From Prosopocoilus inquinatus (taxonomy: Eukaryota; Arthropoda; Insecta; Coleoptera; Lucanidae): 64,000 bases of DNA. Below are positions 25,690 through 36,472 of the stretch, piece after piece (positions within the stretch are counted from its first letter, which is position 1; every line of letters begins with the position of its first letter). The notes under the pieces were generated by a model. The model was not told where the DNA came from. It searched no databases and was given only the letters and a program-made list of their open reading frames with translations. A program made the translations under genes and the position numbers. The stretch is from NCBI GenBank assembly GCA_036172665.1, contig CM069872.1, positions 39,232,101-39,296,100 of the forward strand, in the 5' to 3' direction.

Positions 25690-25852
25690 TGTATAAAAGT
25701 AATGAATAATTTAAACAACGACATCCTACGTTTAACTTTAACCTTAACTGAGATTCTGACATATAATACTACGAATACACTTTACATCATAAGAGGTGTC
25801 ACATTCTAACTTAAACAATTTAATCTTGGCTTAAAGCATTTATACAAGGCAG
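25690..25852. mobile_element. Decayed foldback MITE, family B
   Basis: TTGTATAAAAGTAATGAATA and the right-hand AAAGCATTTATACAAGGC are complementary with mismatches. Inner blocks (CTTAACTGAGATTCTGACAT / GTCACATTCTAACTTAA) match family B. Confidence 0.55.
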
Positions 25853-25857
25853 TCTAA

Positions 25858-25986
25858 GCTCCGGTTTCACCATCACAGTTTAACTTTAAACTTCGCTTTA
25901 TTCCCATAGCAACAATTGCAAGGATAATTGTTTCCGTAGGAATAAAACTGGGTTTAAAGTTAAACTGTAAAAAAAGAAACCGGACC
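25858..25986. mobile_element. Foldback MITE, family A
   Basis: CCGGTTTCACCATCACAGTT at the left pairs with the right arm (AACTGTAAAAAAAGAAACCGG), around a centre of CAACAATTGCAAGGATAATTG. Confidence 0.75.
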
Positions 25987-25987
25987 T

Positions 25988-26118
25988 AAAGCACGATTTT
26001 TCCAACCCAGTTTGACTTTAAGCTTCGTTTTATTCACATGATAACAATGGTATGGATAATTGTTTCCATGGTTTTAAAACGCACTTTAAAGTTAAACCCC
26101 TATTGAAAAACTGGTCGT
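25988..26118. mobile_element. Foldback MITE, family A, diverged
   Basis: ACGATTTTTCCAACCCAGTT and TTGAAAAACTGGTCGT form the imperfect ends. The inner arm (TTGACTTTAAGCTTCGTTTT) matches the neighbouring copy. Confidence 0.65.
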
Positions 26119-26256
26119 AAGAGTGGGTTACATAAAACATTTAAGCCAGGATTAAATTTACTCCTAAGTCAGAATGTGACAGATAGGATGACGTACAGCT
26201 TATTGTATGATATCTTCCCAGTGCTAGGCTTAAATGTTTTAACCAACCCACCCTAA
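26119..26256. mobile_element. Foldback MITE, family B
   Basis: AGTGGGTTACATAAAACATT at the left pairs with AATGTTTTAACCAACCCACC at the right. Inner AGTCAGAATGTGACAGATAG is a family B block also seen at 52.1 kb. Confidence 0.7.
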
Positions 26257-26555
26257 GTTTTAAAATTTTGATCTAAGGATCCATCCTACCTGTTAAAATT
26301 AGATGGTTATTAATTTCTACTTACCAAAAAAGTTTCAGTTTCATATTTGCTTAATTTATTATTTGTAGTTATTTTATGTATTATTTGTTCATTCCTCACT
26401 GTATTTTAAATTTATCGTTTACCCACGATTTACATTATTTTGCATATCTGTATTACATTACTCATCTTAATAACAGATATTATTATGGTTACACTTTGCT
26501 CTACCTTACAGAATGCCTAAAAATGATATGCGTAATTTATTTTAACCTCTGTGTA

Positions 26556-26690
26556 TAGTGGTTCCATTTTAAAATGGTATCCCTAGGTACCAAAAGCCAA
26601 GTTACAAATCCTCTTATTATCCTCAGACCGACAAATGCAACAGGGACAAGTGACGTAGACTATAAAAACCGATTCAAAATGGAACCACTA
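26556..26690. mobile_element. 135-bp TA-flanked MITE
   Basis: TAGTGGTTCCATTTT at the left is inverted as AAAATGGAACCACTA at the right, each followed outward by TA. The ends fit a Tc1/mariner-type MITE. The interior is unique. Confidence 0.75.
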
Positions 26691-26699
26691 TACATAATT

Positions 26700-28940
26700 A
26701 CTAAAGCGAGGATGAAATAGTACCGTCGCGGCGTACATGATCCGATTTTGATCGATCCCATCGAGAAACACTGCAGGCAGAGACTTTTTAATCCTCGCTT
26801 TGATAATTACCATACATAGACTGAACTTTCTGGAATACGATTTGAGTATAAACCAGCAAGCGATAATGTTAAACGAATGATGTTGTCTGATGATGATAAG
26901 GAAGAATGAATGACTTGTGCGCGCATCATTATCTCCTGTCAATAAACTTGGTTCGCAATCGAGTGTAACGCATCAAATCATTATTAATTTCTTTTTCTTA
27001 ACGCACCATTTTCTTTCGCGCTTGACTTAAAAGAAAAAAAAATGTACGTGTGTATTAAACCGATATTAAACAGAATAAAGGCGAATATACGTATTGTATT
27101 GTAAGGTAATATCCAGGGCATTACAAAGGAATTAGAGATTGTTCGTTGCAACGGTCGGGGGTTTTCCCTGTATACGCTATTTACATGTTGAGCCCCTATC
27201 ACTTAAGTAAATCTAGAAAAAGAAATAAAAGATATTCCCCGGTAACTTCCAGAATAGAAAATCACTTTGAGTGATTGACCAATAAACGGGACGAGATATT
27301 TTTCTTTTACTTTAGACCTGATTGTCAGCTCCTGTTGAAAGTATATTCAATTTCTAGAGTAATATATTACATACATATTTGTTTATTAAAAAATGAAGAT
27401 AGGACTTTTGAGTTTCAAAACATTTTTGCCAATGTTTTAATATTTTGGTTCCATTTTCTTAAATGCAACTCAAAAGAAAAAAACAATTTTTTATCTAATT
27501 ATTTATTTTTTTTATAAAATTCAATGAGACGGTGACGCAAATTGCTTTCTCTTAACCGCTCGTCTCGTGACACACACACACACACACAGGCCTTAGTTTT
27601 TGAATAAATAAACAGTACGTCTCGTTCTGTAACAAAGCTGCGCCCACACTTGCTCTAAATTCAGCAGGCCCCGATTGCGCTAATGGAAATGCAAATTCCT
27701 TCAGTGTTCGACGAACAGCGAATTAATGCGTTAATGAATGTTACAGCAGCATTAATTCATTATCAGTAATCAAAACCAAAGGGTTTAAAATGAATAGGGC
27801 GGATAGGCTCGGCCTAATCCAAGCTAATTTCACAGCACAGAAAACGACGAGTGATCAGATCAGGGGAAAAGTAGTAAGCATGATTAAATACACCGGTTAA
27901 TATTGTTTTATTGCGTTTAAATTAAATGTACTCGAACACAGATACGCCTTCCACGTCGGCTCCATTAGTTGCGATAGTAATGGACTACGAACTGATAGAG
28001 ACCACTAATTGCCACTAAGAGGATCAAGCGACCCGCACAAAACCGCCCCCTGTTAATTAATTTACTATATCGCTTATTGGCCACAAAAAATACGGCGGCT
28101 ACTGTTGTTATAGTGAAAGCGGCTGTTGTGAACCGACAGTAATAGGCTGGGAACTTAACTCATTTCGGTCATTAATACTTAATGACTTAAGTAGCGTACA
28201 GTTTCGACATAAAAATTTATTTGGATCGAACTCACTCCGAGTCTGTAACCTATTATTTCTGTTTTCTTGGAATTAATTTCTAATAAATTAGTAACCATTA
28301 TTATTCGTGTACTATTATTCAAGATTTTTCAATGTTAATTCTATTATCATTATCATAAGTAGGCAATTAATGGTGGAAAAGCTGTTAGTCGAAATAACCT
28401 GAAAAGAGAAACGTCGGTTATAAAAGTAGCTCGTTATTCAAACTATCCTAATTATTTTCTTTCGTAGTTACCTAATTTTAATTCATTACACCAAGTTAGC
28501 ATAAATCGTTCTCTACACGAGTGTACACAAGACGTTATAACGATTACATATAACAAGAATTCCTCCTTGCTCCGTCCTCATTTGGCAGACGTCCAATTCC
28601 GAAAGTCATCAACTTTAAATTCAGAGATTCTTTGGTGGAGATCTTCGGCGCGCTGTGATAACATCCGTCGAATCAGACACAGTGTTTTTGCCTCCCCAAA
28701 GTCAATGAATTAAAACGTTAGATTCAACTTTAATAGACATGGAGACCGTCGGAGCGTGAACTCAGTCCATAAATTCGGGCAAACCTAGCGTAAACTTAAT
28801 GCTCAGGCTAGATTACGATTAACGTTTTGCCCAGGCGAGCAAGAATTTTTAGGATTATATCGTTTTTTAAATTATTAAGATCCACAACGTTTCGACTTTC
28901 ATAATTCTAAGGAAGGAACAGCGCATGAGTGTACTCTAAT
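26700..28940. other. Non-coding stretch with a possible conserved element
   Basis: About 27640-28140 has moderate GC content and homeodomain/POU-like strings, for example GGAAATGCAAATTCC (an ATGCAAAT octamer) and TTAATTAATTTACTATAT. This is suggestive of an enhancer only. A (CA) microsatellite lies at about 27570-27590. No exon was recognised. Confidence 0.3.
27570..27590. repeat. (CA)n microsatellite
   Basis: About ten CA units occur in a row within GTGACACACACACACACACA. Confidence 0.9.
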
Positions 28941-29060
28941 AGCGTTTTCGATTAGGGTGCACTATTTGCACTGAGTGTATCTTCATCTCATTTTATTCCA
29001 TGAGGTAAAACCAGATGAAAATACATTGAATGCACAAAGTGAATCCCAGTCGAAAACGCT
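28941..29060. mobile_element. Foldback MITE, family D
   Basis: AGCGTTTTCGATTAGGGTGC at the left is inverted at the right, which ends CAGTCGAAAACGCT. The inner arms contain TGAGTGTATCTTCATCTCAT and its complement. Confidence 0.8.
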
Positions 29061-29070
29061 ATAATACTTA

Positions 29071-29154
29071 AAGCGCTTTTGAATGGAATGCACTATGTGT
29101 ACTTAGTGTGTCTTCATCTCGTTTTATTCCATGAAGTTAAAAATCGAAAACGCT
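29071..29154. mobile_element. Foldback MITE, family D, internally deleted
   Basis: The left arm is complete (GCACTATGTGTACTTAGTGT, CTTCATCTCGTTTTATTCCA). The right arm is reduced to AAAATCGAAAACGCT. It is adjacent to the complete copy. Confidence 0.65.
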
Positions 29155-29164
29155 ATAATACTTA

Positions 29165-29278
29165 ACGTGCTTTTGAATGAGATGCACTGTGTGTACTCAG
29201 TGTGTCTTCATCTCGTTTTATTTCATGACGTTAAAAAGAGGTGAAGATCCACTCAGTGTACCCCCAATCGAAAACGCT
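29165..29278. mobile_element. Foldback MITE, family D
   Basis: CGTGCTTTTGAATGAGATGC at the left and CCCCAATCGAAAACGCT at the right, with GTACTCAGTGTGTCTTCATC inside. This is the third copy in a row. Confidence 0.7.
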
Positions 29279-29279
29279 G

Positions 29280-29910
29280 GGGCACGTTCAGGAATAAAAG
29301 AGAGTGCACTGTGGGTAATATTCTTTCTCTCTCATATATATGATTTTGTGCATATTGCTTTCCATTTTAAATGTCCAAAGGTGCTTTCGCTACCCAATTT
29401 CTGAACGCGACCCTGTAGATATCACCTACATGATTTAAATTCTTAATGATCATGACTACTCATGAGTTGCATGTGTTACCAGGTAAGACTTCAAGGTTTT
29501 CTTGTTTGTTTAAGCATAATGCGAATTTATTATACAGATACATATTACAAAATCAAAAGCCTTGAGAAGTATCTTGTAAGAGACGAGGGCGATTGTTATA
29601 GGACTAATAGAACTCAATGAAAAACTGTGTGTGTCGAATGCATCCATTCATAAATTATACCTACTCTGCGAAGGCAATTGAAAAAGTGTGGTTGGAGGTT
29701 TGGAATTCTTATTGTCTTAGTCACAGTTATCGTGCATTCGGAAAAAGTGGGTTTGTCTGGAGATTTGTGAATCGATGTGTTTTGGCGGTAAAAATTTCGA
29801 ATCCGTCACTAGAATCGTAGTGTATGGTTTCCAAGGAAACATTTGTAAGGGCGAATAGTAGGAGTAAGGGTGGGGATTGGGTTATAGATCCATCGGGGGT
29901 CATGAGTGCT
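29280..29910. other. Liprin-alpha intron 1 start region, nothing recognised
   Basis: This lies downstream of the liprin-alpha donor on the minus strand. The 67- and 75-codon plus-strand frames show no domain features. Confidence 0.4.
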
Positions 29911-30075
29911 TTAAATACCCTGAATGACGTTTAAAAAATTTCGACGTCGTTTACAAGACACGATTGGGGAAAAGATAGGATTTTCCTTTGAAAATATGGC
30001 GTGCGCCTGGGGGGAATCGATAGAGCTGAAAATCCCAATCGAAATAGTCGCAACACAAGATGTCACTGTCATTAC

Positions 30076-30324
30076 CTGTGGTAGATTTGCGGCGATCTGT
30101 CTCTGGAGCGAGTCTCTCTCCTTTTCGACTTCTGCGAGCTTGAGTTCGGTATCACTCAGCCTATCCTGGGTCTCCCTCAAACTGTCCATCAACTTATCCC
30201 TTTCGTCCAGCATAGACACCATGAGCTGTTCGAAATTTGCATCCTCGCTGGAGAACTGCGAACTTCTCTGGCTAATGCTGTCCTCCGATATGGTCGGCAT
30301 AACATCGCACATCATATTCCACAT
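30076..30324 (-). CDS. Liprin-alpha: Liprin-alpha, first coding exon (partial gene)
   Basis: This exon encodes the first 83 residues of liprin-alpha, the presynaptic active-zone scaffold that binds LAR-type receptor phosphatases and kinesin-3. It begins MWNMMCDVMPTISED and passes through an acidic-serine stretch. It then has the conserved block FEQLMVSMLDERDKLMDSLR (residues 31-50), followed by a heptad-rich coiled-coil ending DSLQRQIAANLPQ (71-83). These match the family N-terminus as I recall it. After the CAG codon at 30078-30076 there is a good donor, CAG|GTAATG, in phase 0. The open frame beyond it (to 29911) loses all family resemblance and is intron. The remaining exons (rest of the coiled coil, three SAM domains) are not recognised in the 30 kb to the left. 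The gene is divergent from the TMEM183-like gene. A frame on the other strand over the same bases is a shadow. Confidence 0.93.
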
Positions 30325-31104
30325 GCTTACTAATATTTACAATCACACACCACCGCCGAAATATACAATTTACACGGTAACACTAACCCTGTATAGTCAA
30401 ATGGCCTTACATTAACTAAACAGTCCTATAGGATACTGAAACCGGCGTAATAAATGGCACGTGAACATTTTTAAAATTATTTTAATTACAGTTACTATCA
30501 TTATAGTTCAATATACACTGTGACACACCTACAAATTCCAACCCGCACAGTCCTATCTCCACAAACTCGCCTGACAGCCATTTTGAAACCGATGTCAAAC
30601 ACAGACGGAATTTATCGGCATTACAGGAAACTTCACATAATTCATCAATCACAAAAAATCAATTTAATAACAAACACAAAATCCGATAATGCACAGCAAC
30701 GTAAATCATAACATAATTATTAAATACCAACAAAAATTCACAGCGTTATCATAGCCAATGCGAAGAAATCGGAGACGCGGTTTGTATCCAAGGTAAGTAG
30801 TTCAAGAGCGCCGCAGTTAAAATGCCGAATCAAAAATATTATGCAATTTATTTAAATTTACAGGTTTAAGCGTGCAAATATTATGAAACCTGACGTAAGA
30901 CACGTTTGGGCTTTGATTTCAGCGCATAAACATGCAATTAAAAAGCAAAATTCTACATGCGTCAGCTGATTTCAAGGTCGCGTCAGTCCATCATGGCTTT
31001 TGACAGTGGTGGTCTCGTTTTCCCTTGCGTTAAGCTTGATTATATTTTCCGTTCAAGATGCAACTCCTTCAAACTCTGACAGTTAATATCTGCGCGTCTG
31101 CAAA
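30325..31104. promoter_or_regulatory. Divergent promoter region between liprin-alpha and TMEM183
   Basis: About 780 bp separates the two start codons, which point away from each other. The interval must hold both 5' UTRs and probably both promoters. No TATA box at a convincing distance was seen on either side. A TGACAGTT string about 25 bp upstream of the TMEM183 start could be initiator-like, but this is weak. No transposon was recognised in the interval, unlike most of the window, which would fit selection against insertions. Confidence 0.55.
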
Positions 31105-32610
31105 ATGTCCAAGAGTAAAAAGTCGGGTAAAAAGCAAACTAAACACTTTGGAGGTTAGTAGCTAAAGCAAAGCCTAAAAAGTCAAATTGGAAGCACTTGC
31201 TGTTATAATAGCCAATAAATTACACAATCACAGGCATTTAAGCCTATGATGCATCGTGGATATTAAGATTAACATTCCACAAGTATCTTAAAAGCACCTG
31301 GACAATACCTCATTGGAATGCGTTAATAATTTTTAGTATGACGCATCAGTGGTTTAATGTTGTTCATATAAATTCACGTCAGATTAAGCATAAAATAACT
31401 GCACAAGTTACATTACAAGGTCAAGTTTTAGCAAAGATAACAGTGTTGTTAACCTTGGCACCAATCCTTTCTACCTCTCCTTTAAATTTATCCACCCCAT
31501 AAAATCCCTGGAGACATTTGTATCGACAATGGTTTCCAAGGATATTACGTAGCATGTAAATTTATAAGGAAGTGACAGGTTTGATGATTTATTTATAAAT
31601 TGCTTTTGATTTCAGATATCACCCTTAACGACTTCGCGAACTCGACCGTATCCAAATACCGTGCTAAAAAATCGACAAGTAACGTGGTGCGTGTTCTAAA
31701 AAAACTAGAGGAAGACGAGGTGGCCTGGGATGAGAAAACCGAGGAATACGAGGGCGAGTTCGTGCAGACAGAAAACGAAGATGGGACTGTCTCCTACGTA
31801 ATCAAAAAGAGCGACAAGAAAAAAAAGTCTGCGAATAAAATAAACTTCAAGAACACATCTGGTTACGACTATCCCCTCGACATCTGGTATTTAATATCGG
31901 AATTCGTCAGACCTGAAGATGTGGGTAGGTTCGCAGGAATATGCAGGTCCTCTTTCGAGGTGGTATGCTCAGCAAAATTCTGGTTTAGTTTGTATAAGCG
32001 GTATTACAGAAGCATGCCGAATGTGCCAGAGAGATTGCAACCTGAGTGCATGTCGCGTTTGTACGGTGCAAGAACGTCAGTGATCAGATCTTTGTTTTAC
32101 ATGTATCCACCATTTGTGGACCGTCTTCACTCTGTAACAACGTTCGAGAAACATCCGGACTGTCTCAGAAGACGTCAGTGCATTTTGATGTGGCATCAGA
32201 AACAGTTATTTTGGAATTACTATTTTAAATTGAGGGAAAACGATACTGTTTCTTTGCCTCGGGGACAGAGGAGGACGAAAAAGCCGGATTTAATCGAGAT
32301 GTTGGAAGATGTCTCCGCAAATCCAGATGAAAACTGCAGGGTCCTGCAGGTGACCTGCGAGCATTTCGTTGCTGTCCCCCTCGTTCAAGGACTCGTCTTG
32401 AGTTCTGTGGCATTAAATTTGTCCCAGGGGTTAAGACATCATAGGCTTCATCTGGGATTCGGTTCAGGAATCAATTATAACTATCAGAAGCTAGATGGCG
32501 GAAACACGACCATTATATTCGATCCTGTTTTTAACGTAAAGGTTCTGGATTGGTGGCACCCTCTGTATCCGCATAGTCCCAACATTGAATTGCTTAGGGA
32601 CATGGACTGA
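31105..32610 (+). CDS. TMEM183: TMEM183 homologue, F-box-like membrane protein, two exons
   Basis: Exon 1 is 31105-31153 (MSKSKKSGKKQTKHFG) and ends at a GAG|GTTAGT donor. Exon 2 is 31616-32610 after a TTTCAG acceptor. The split codon G|AT restores the frame and gives 347 residues. The frame also contains an ATG at 31600, but that lies in the intron. Family features: a basic N-terminus; a lysine-rich linker (about 80-95); an F-box-like block starting YPLDIW (102-107) and running through RPEDVGRF and FWFSLYKRYY; RSLFYMYPPF; NPDENCRVLQVT; a hydrophobic segment (about 267-289) that could span a membrane; RHHRLHL; and a C-terminal DWWHPLYP. The order and spacing match metazoan TMEM183. Its biochemical role is poorly known. 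The 462-bp intron contains an old foldback MITE. Confidence 0.92.
31459..31583. mobile_element. Decayed foldback MITE (family E) in the TMEM183 intron
   Basis: Two arms built around TAAATTTAT flank a centre resembling TTTGTATCGACAATGGTTTCC. This is the arrangement seen in the fresher family E hairpins at 33.5-33.9 kb and 36.5 kb. Arm pairing is imperfect, so this is an old copy. It ends about 30 bp before the splice acceptor. Confidence 0.6.
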
Positions 32611-32851
32611 TTACGTTACAGATTCCGTAAAATGACGACCAGTGCATTTATTGATATTTTTAAGTTTCAAAGTGATCTATATTTATACCTGACTTTTTTG
32701 TCGATGGCCTATTGAATTTTTTTTTGTGTAAATACTGTATAACACTATTTTTGCCTATACAGGAAAGTAGACTACTCATTTTCGGTGTAAAATTCTGGTG
32801 AATTAGAAATATGTTTACACAAGAAAATATATCAATTTAATGTTGTATATA

Positions 32852-32857
32852 AATAAA
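32852..32857 (+). terminator. Polyadenylation signal of the TMEM183 gene
   Basis: An AATAAA hexamer lies about 240 bp after the TGA stop in an AT-rich 3' UTR, followed about 20 bp later by a TGTTGTTTTATTT stretch that could serve as the downstream U/GU-rich element. No closer canonical hexamer was noticed. Confidence 0.65.
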
Positions 32858-33509
32858 TTTTTCTGCATACCACATGTTGTTTTATTTGAAAGAAATTATA
32901 TTATTTTCCCGCAGTACGGATTTTTGTGCCTGATATAATTCTACTGGCGCAACTAAAATCGTTGTACGTGCTCTAAATTATCTCATGGTTTCTGCACGAA
33001 CGATCAAAGCCTAGAATCCGTATTGCCTTTGCAGCCAGTTACCGAAGGCCTTTATTAATTATTATTTGTACAAACAGCATTCCAGTTTCACAATCGCTTT
33101 AAACCCTTCAGCTGAGTAGCTTTACAAAAACTACAATTTCTTTATTTGAATTAAAACTTTTCAACTTTCTTGAATGGCATAAAACAAGCATTTTATATGA
33201 AACGTACTCGTTTAATTCAGGCCCCTGTAATATGCAACACTCAGCACAGAATTAAATAAAGTAAATACAGGGTCTTTGTAATTAATTGCGCAACGATTAT
33301 CAATTTTGCAGCAGAGAGGCTGAGTTGCTCACTGTAGGTTTAAACTATGTTTAACGTTAACTAGAGTTTTATTTTTTTTGTTGTTGTTTAGATTGGTGAT
33401 TAAGATGTAAAACGTAGTTCAATTGCTAATTAAGTTTTGACACGTAGTTTAACTATGAAAGAAAACTGTGATTTGATACTTAACCAGCAGTTAATAAATT
33501 GCTGCTTCA

Positions 33510-33637
33510 GGCCCGATTTTACCACCTCCCGATAAATTTAACCGTCGGTTAATATCCTTGAAAATCTTTCTGCTGATAATGGTTTTCTAGGATATTAACC
33601 GACGGTTAAATTTATCAGGAGGTGGTAAGAGCGGGCC
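33510..33637. mobile_element. Foldback MITE, family E
   Basis: GGCCCGATTTTACCACCTCC and GGAGGTGGTAAGAGCGGGCC form the ends. Inner arms with GATAAATTTAACCGTCGGTT are exactly inverted. It is flanked by TTAAT-like sequence. Confidence 0.8.
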
Positions 33638-33664
33638 TTAATCGAACATTAATGCCCGACTTAT

Positions 33665-33791
33665 GCCCGATTTTTTCACCTCTTGATAAATTTATCCTTC
33701 AGGTATTATCCTTGGAAACCATTGTATCGATAATAGTTTCCGAGGATACTACCTGGCAGATAAATTTATCCGTAGGTGAAGAAATCAGGCC
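33665..33791. mobile_element. Foldback MITE, family E
   Basis: GCCCGATTTTTTCACCTCTT pairs with the right end AGGTGAAGAAATCAGGCC. The centre CATTGTATCGATAATAGTTT is shared with the copies at 33789 and 36473. It abuts the next copy. Confidence 0.8.
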
Positions 33792-33911
33792 TTTTTCACC
33801 TTCTGATAAATTTATCTGCCAGGTATTATCCTTGAAAATCATTGTATCGATAATAGTTTCCGAGTATATTATCTGGCAGATAAATTTATCAAGAGGTGAA
33901 AAAATTGGACC
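33789..33911. mobile_element. Foldback MITE, family E
   Basis: This starts in the terminal GGCC of the preceding copy and ends AGGTGAAAAAATTGGACC. The arms carry GATAAATTTATCTGCCAGGT. An apparent 118-codon frame spans these hairpins and is not a gene. Confidence 0.8.
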
Positions 33912-34145
33912 TTACACAATGGCGGCTCGTCGGGATGGGCAAGATGGGCACTACCCTGTCCTATTGAAGTTGTATTGAACTCTGCGATAAGCTGTTCCGA
34001 TATTTAAATCTGCACTTTCCAGTTCCAGTCGGCATAGCCCCGCAAAGAAATTTATTTCGAAAATGCATCTATTGTTCCCTTTTGCTGTTGTTGTCTACCC
34101 GCAGTAAATCATCACGAGCCGCCACTGTGGTAGCATCGATCTGAT

Positions 34146-34270
34146 GGCGTTTTCGACTGTCTGCTCTGGGCTGCTCTGAGAGTATCTCCATCTAGTTTTA
34201 ACTTCACGTGAAAACAAAAGATGGAAGGATATTCTCAAAGAAGTCCAGAGAACAGTCAGTCGAAAATGTC
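34146..34270. mobile_element. Foldback MITE, family D
   Basis: GGCGTTTTCGACTGTCTGCT at the left and CAGTCGAAAATGTC at the right. Inner GAGTATCTCCATCTAGTTTT matches the other family D copies. Confidence 0.65.
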
Positions 34271-34499
34271 ATAAGATTGCACTCTTGCACACACCTTCAA
34301 TTAAAATCGTCGATTTGCTCTCAACTTTTTTTTTGCTTAGAATACGCAGATTTGAAACATTAATTGGATTATAAGATATCAAATAATAAACATAAAGAAA
34401 AATAACAAAAGAAAAATCCAATAGACAGGTGTTTCTAAAGCAGAGTACGTGAAATCATCAACAAAAGAAAATTTAAGTTAATGCAACAAAAACTAAAGA

Positions 34500-36200
34500 A
34501 ATAGCAAAGCATAAAATTTGATTAGATTTCCAAAAGTTTCCCGCTGGAAATACATAGTTGATTTTTCATGCGTTACTTTTTGTCCGCAGAAAGAAACAAG
34601 AAATCGTGAAATAGACAGAAATAGATGATAGTTTAATTACTTTTCAAGTGCTTTTCATGGGAAACCTTCAAGTTTTTTGCTTGCGAAAATAAAAAAAATA
34701 TATTCACCGAAAACTGTCACTTTTCTTACTTACGGAAAGAAACGAAAATGTAACGGAATTTGATAAAACAAATAAAGATTTGATTTTCGAAAGTTTTGTG
34801 CCCGAAGTCAACGATTCTTTGTTTGTTTTCAACTTTATTGCTTATAACAGCGTTTCCCAAACTGTGGGGCGCGCCTCCCTAGGGGGCCGCGTAAGTCTTC
34901 AAAGGGGGCGCACCAGAATAAATAAAAATAATTACCATATTATTTTTTACAAGAGATTGCATTTACATACAGTTGCGAGCAATAAATTTTGGTAGTCACC
35001 GAACTATTTTATTGAAAGTAAGGAGATTCTTAATTTTGAATGTTAGGAATAGTCTCTCAAATATTTAATTTATTTATTATTTATGAAAATATCTAATTTC
35101 TGGAGTTAAAATGGACGTTTTGATTAACAGTGCCAACCAAAATTTAATACTCGCGACTATACGTACATCATTAGTTCTTTTTTTTACTTTGAACATATGT
35201 ATAATGTAAATAATCATTAAATAAGCATTGCAGGATATGCAAACAAGTTTCAATAAAATAAATGTGCTGGCCAAATATTTAAAAAATACTATGAAAACAT
35301 TTGACCAGTATCAGTTTTCAAGTTCGACGTTCCAGGGCCGGCGGAGGGGGGGGCGTGAATCAACACAGCTCAAAAAGGGGTCGCCAAACCTAAAAGTTTG
35401 GGAAACGCTGACTTATAAGAAGAAAAAAAAAATGAAATTAAAAAACGAAACATTTGATTTTCAAAAGTTTCCGTCGGAAATCGCCGATTTCTTGCTTACA
35501 AAAAGTAACGCAATCCAAAAAAAAAAAACAAATGAAAGCTGATTTATCTACCTGGTTTTCAGAAAAATAATTGGAAATCGTCTATTGATTTTTTTTTGCT
35601 CACGAAATGAAATGAAAACAAGAAATACAAAGATATAAATGAAAATTTGTGATTGACATTCAAAAGTGTTTTCAAAATTTTTTTTTTATTCAAAAAAGGA
35701 AACAGAAAATAATGAAGCATACAGAAACAAGCGAAAAGCTAGATGTAGGACATGTAGATTTCTAATATTCGTAGGAAAGCGACGATTTTTTTTACTTAAA
35801 AATACCGTAACCGTAAAACAAAGAAGCAAATAAAAGTCTGATCTGTTTTAAATTTTGATATATTTGAAAGGATTATACAGAAAGATGATATGAGTGCTAG
35901 TAATAAATCTTTTTTTTTCTTGTGAAAATAACACTAGAGGTTTTGCATTTTTATTTTAAATAAACAGTACCTACTTAGTTTTCAGAGGTTTTGATAAGTG
36001 GCACCTGAAGTTTTAAATATAAGCAAACACTCGTGAGGTTTTGCACTATACCCATCGATTTCTTACCCTTTGTTCACAAAAAGGAGTAAAACAAATGAAG
36101 GCTCCTATATTAAATTTTCGTAGAAAACGGCGATTTTTTTACTTAAGTACAGAAAATAACTTCGTTTTCAAAAGCTTTTCCTAGGAAATCTTCAATTTTT
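34500..36200. repeat. Old ~120-bp satellite, interrupted
   Basis: Units of the type GATTTTCGAAAGTTT..GGAAATC..CGATTTTTTGCTTACAAAAAG..AAACAAATGAAA recur at about 34527, 34641, 34781, 35455 and 36100-36190, spaced roughly 115-135 bp where uninterrupted. A hAT MITE (34848-35410) splits the array. Related units reappear at 39780-40080. Confidence 0.5.
34848..35410. mobile_element. hAT MITE, copy 1
   Basis: Ends CAGCGTTTCCCAAACTGTGG and the inverse TTTGGGAAACGCTG, with an imperfect 8-bp duplication GCTTATAA / ACTTATAA. The subterminal GGGGGCCGCG and GGGGGGGGCG patches are GC-rich. No transposase frame. It inserted into the ~120-bp satellite. Confidence 0.8.
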
Positions 36201-36472
36201 TAGCTTTCAAAAACAAGTTAATCAAATTTTAATTTGTAGAAATACGAATTGTGACCTCACAATATAAATTTTTGATAACTAAAGAGCGGACTTTTAGGTC
36301 GTAAAAAAGTCGAAGAAGGTATTTAATATGGGTAATTTAATTACGAAATTATAGTATATTTTTTTATTGATAGGCGATGTGGCTCTCCTATAAGTCAGTT
36401 ATTTGTGTTCTTTTATTCAAACAGCAACTAATTAGTAACGATGGGAGTCAACTTTGAATTTTTTATCGTCTT

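Noticed and set aside
25400..26256. CRISPR-like array
   Set aside because: The units are self-complementary hairpins of different families without constant spacers, and the DNA is eukaryotic.
29924..30415. 163-codon plus-strand open frame
   Set aside because: It is antisense to the liprin-alpha first exon. The serine/leucine-rich translation is the shadow of the coiled-coil codons.
31600..31615. ATG at 31600 as the start of the TMEM183-like protein
   Set aside because: It lies in the intron just before a TTTCAG acceptor. A short first exon at 31105-31153 with a good donor restores the frame and supplies a family-like basic N-terminus.
33622..33978. 118-codon plus-strand frame as a gene
   Set aside because: It runs through two inverted-repeat MITEs and repeats its own sequence because of them.
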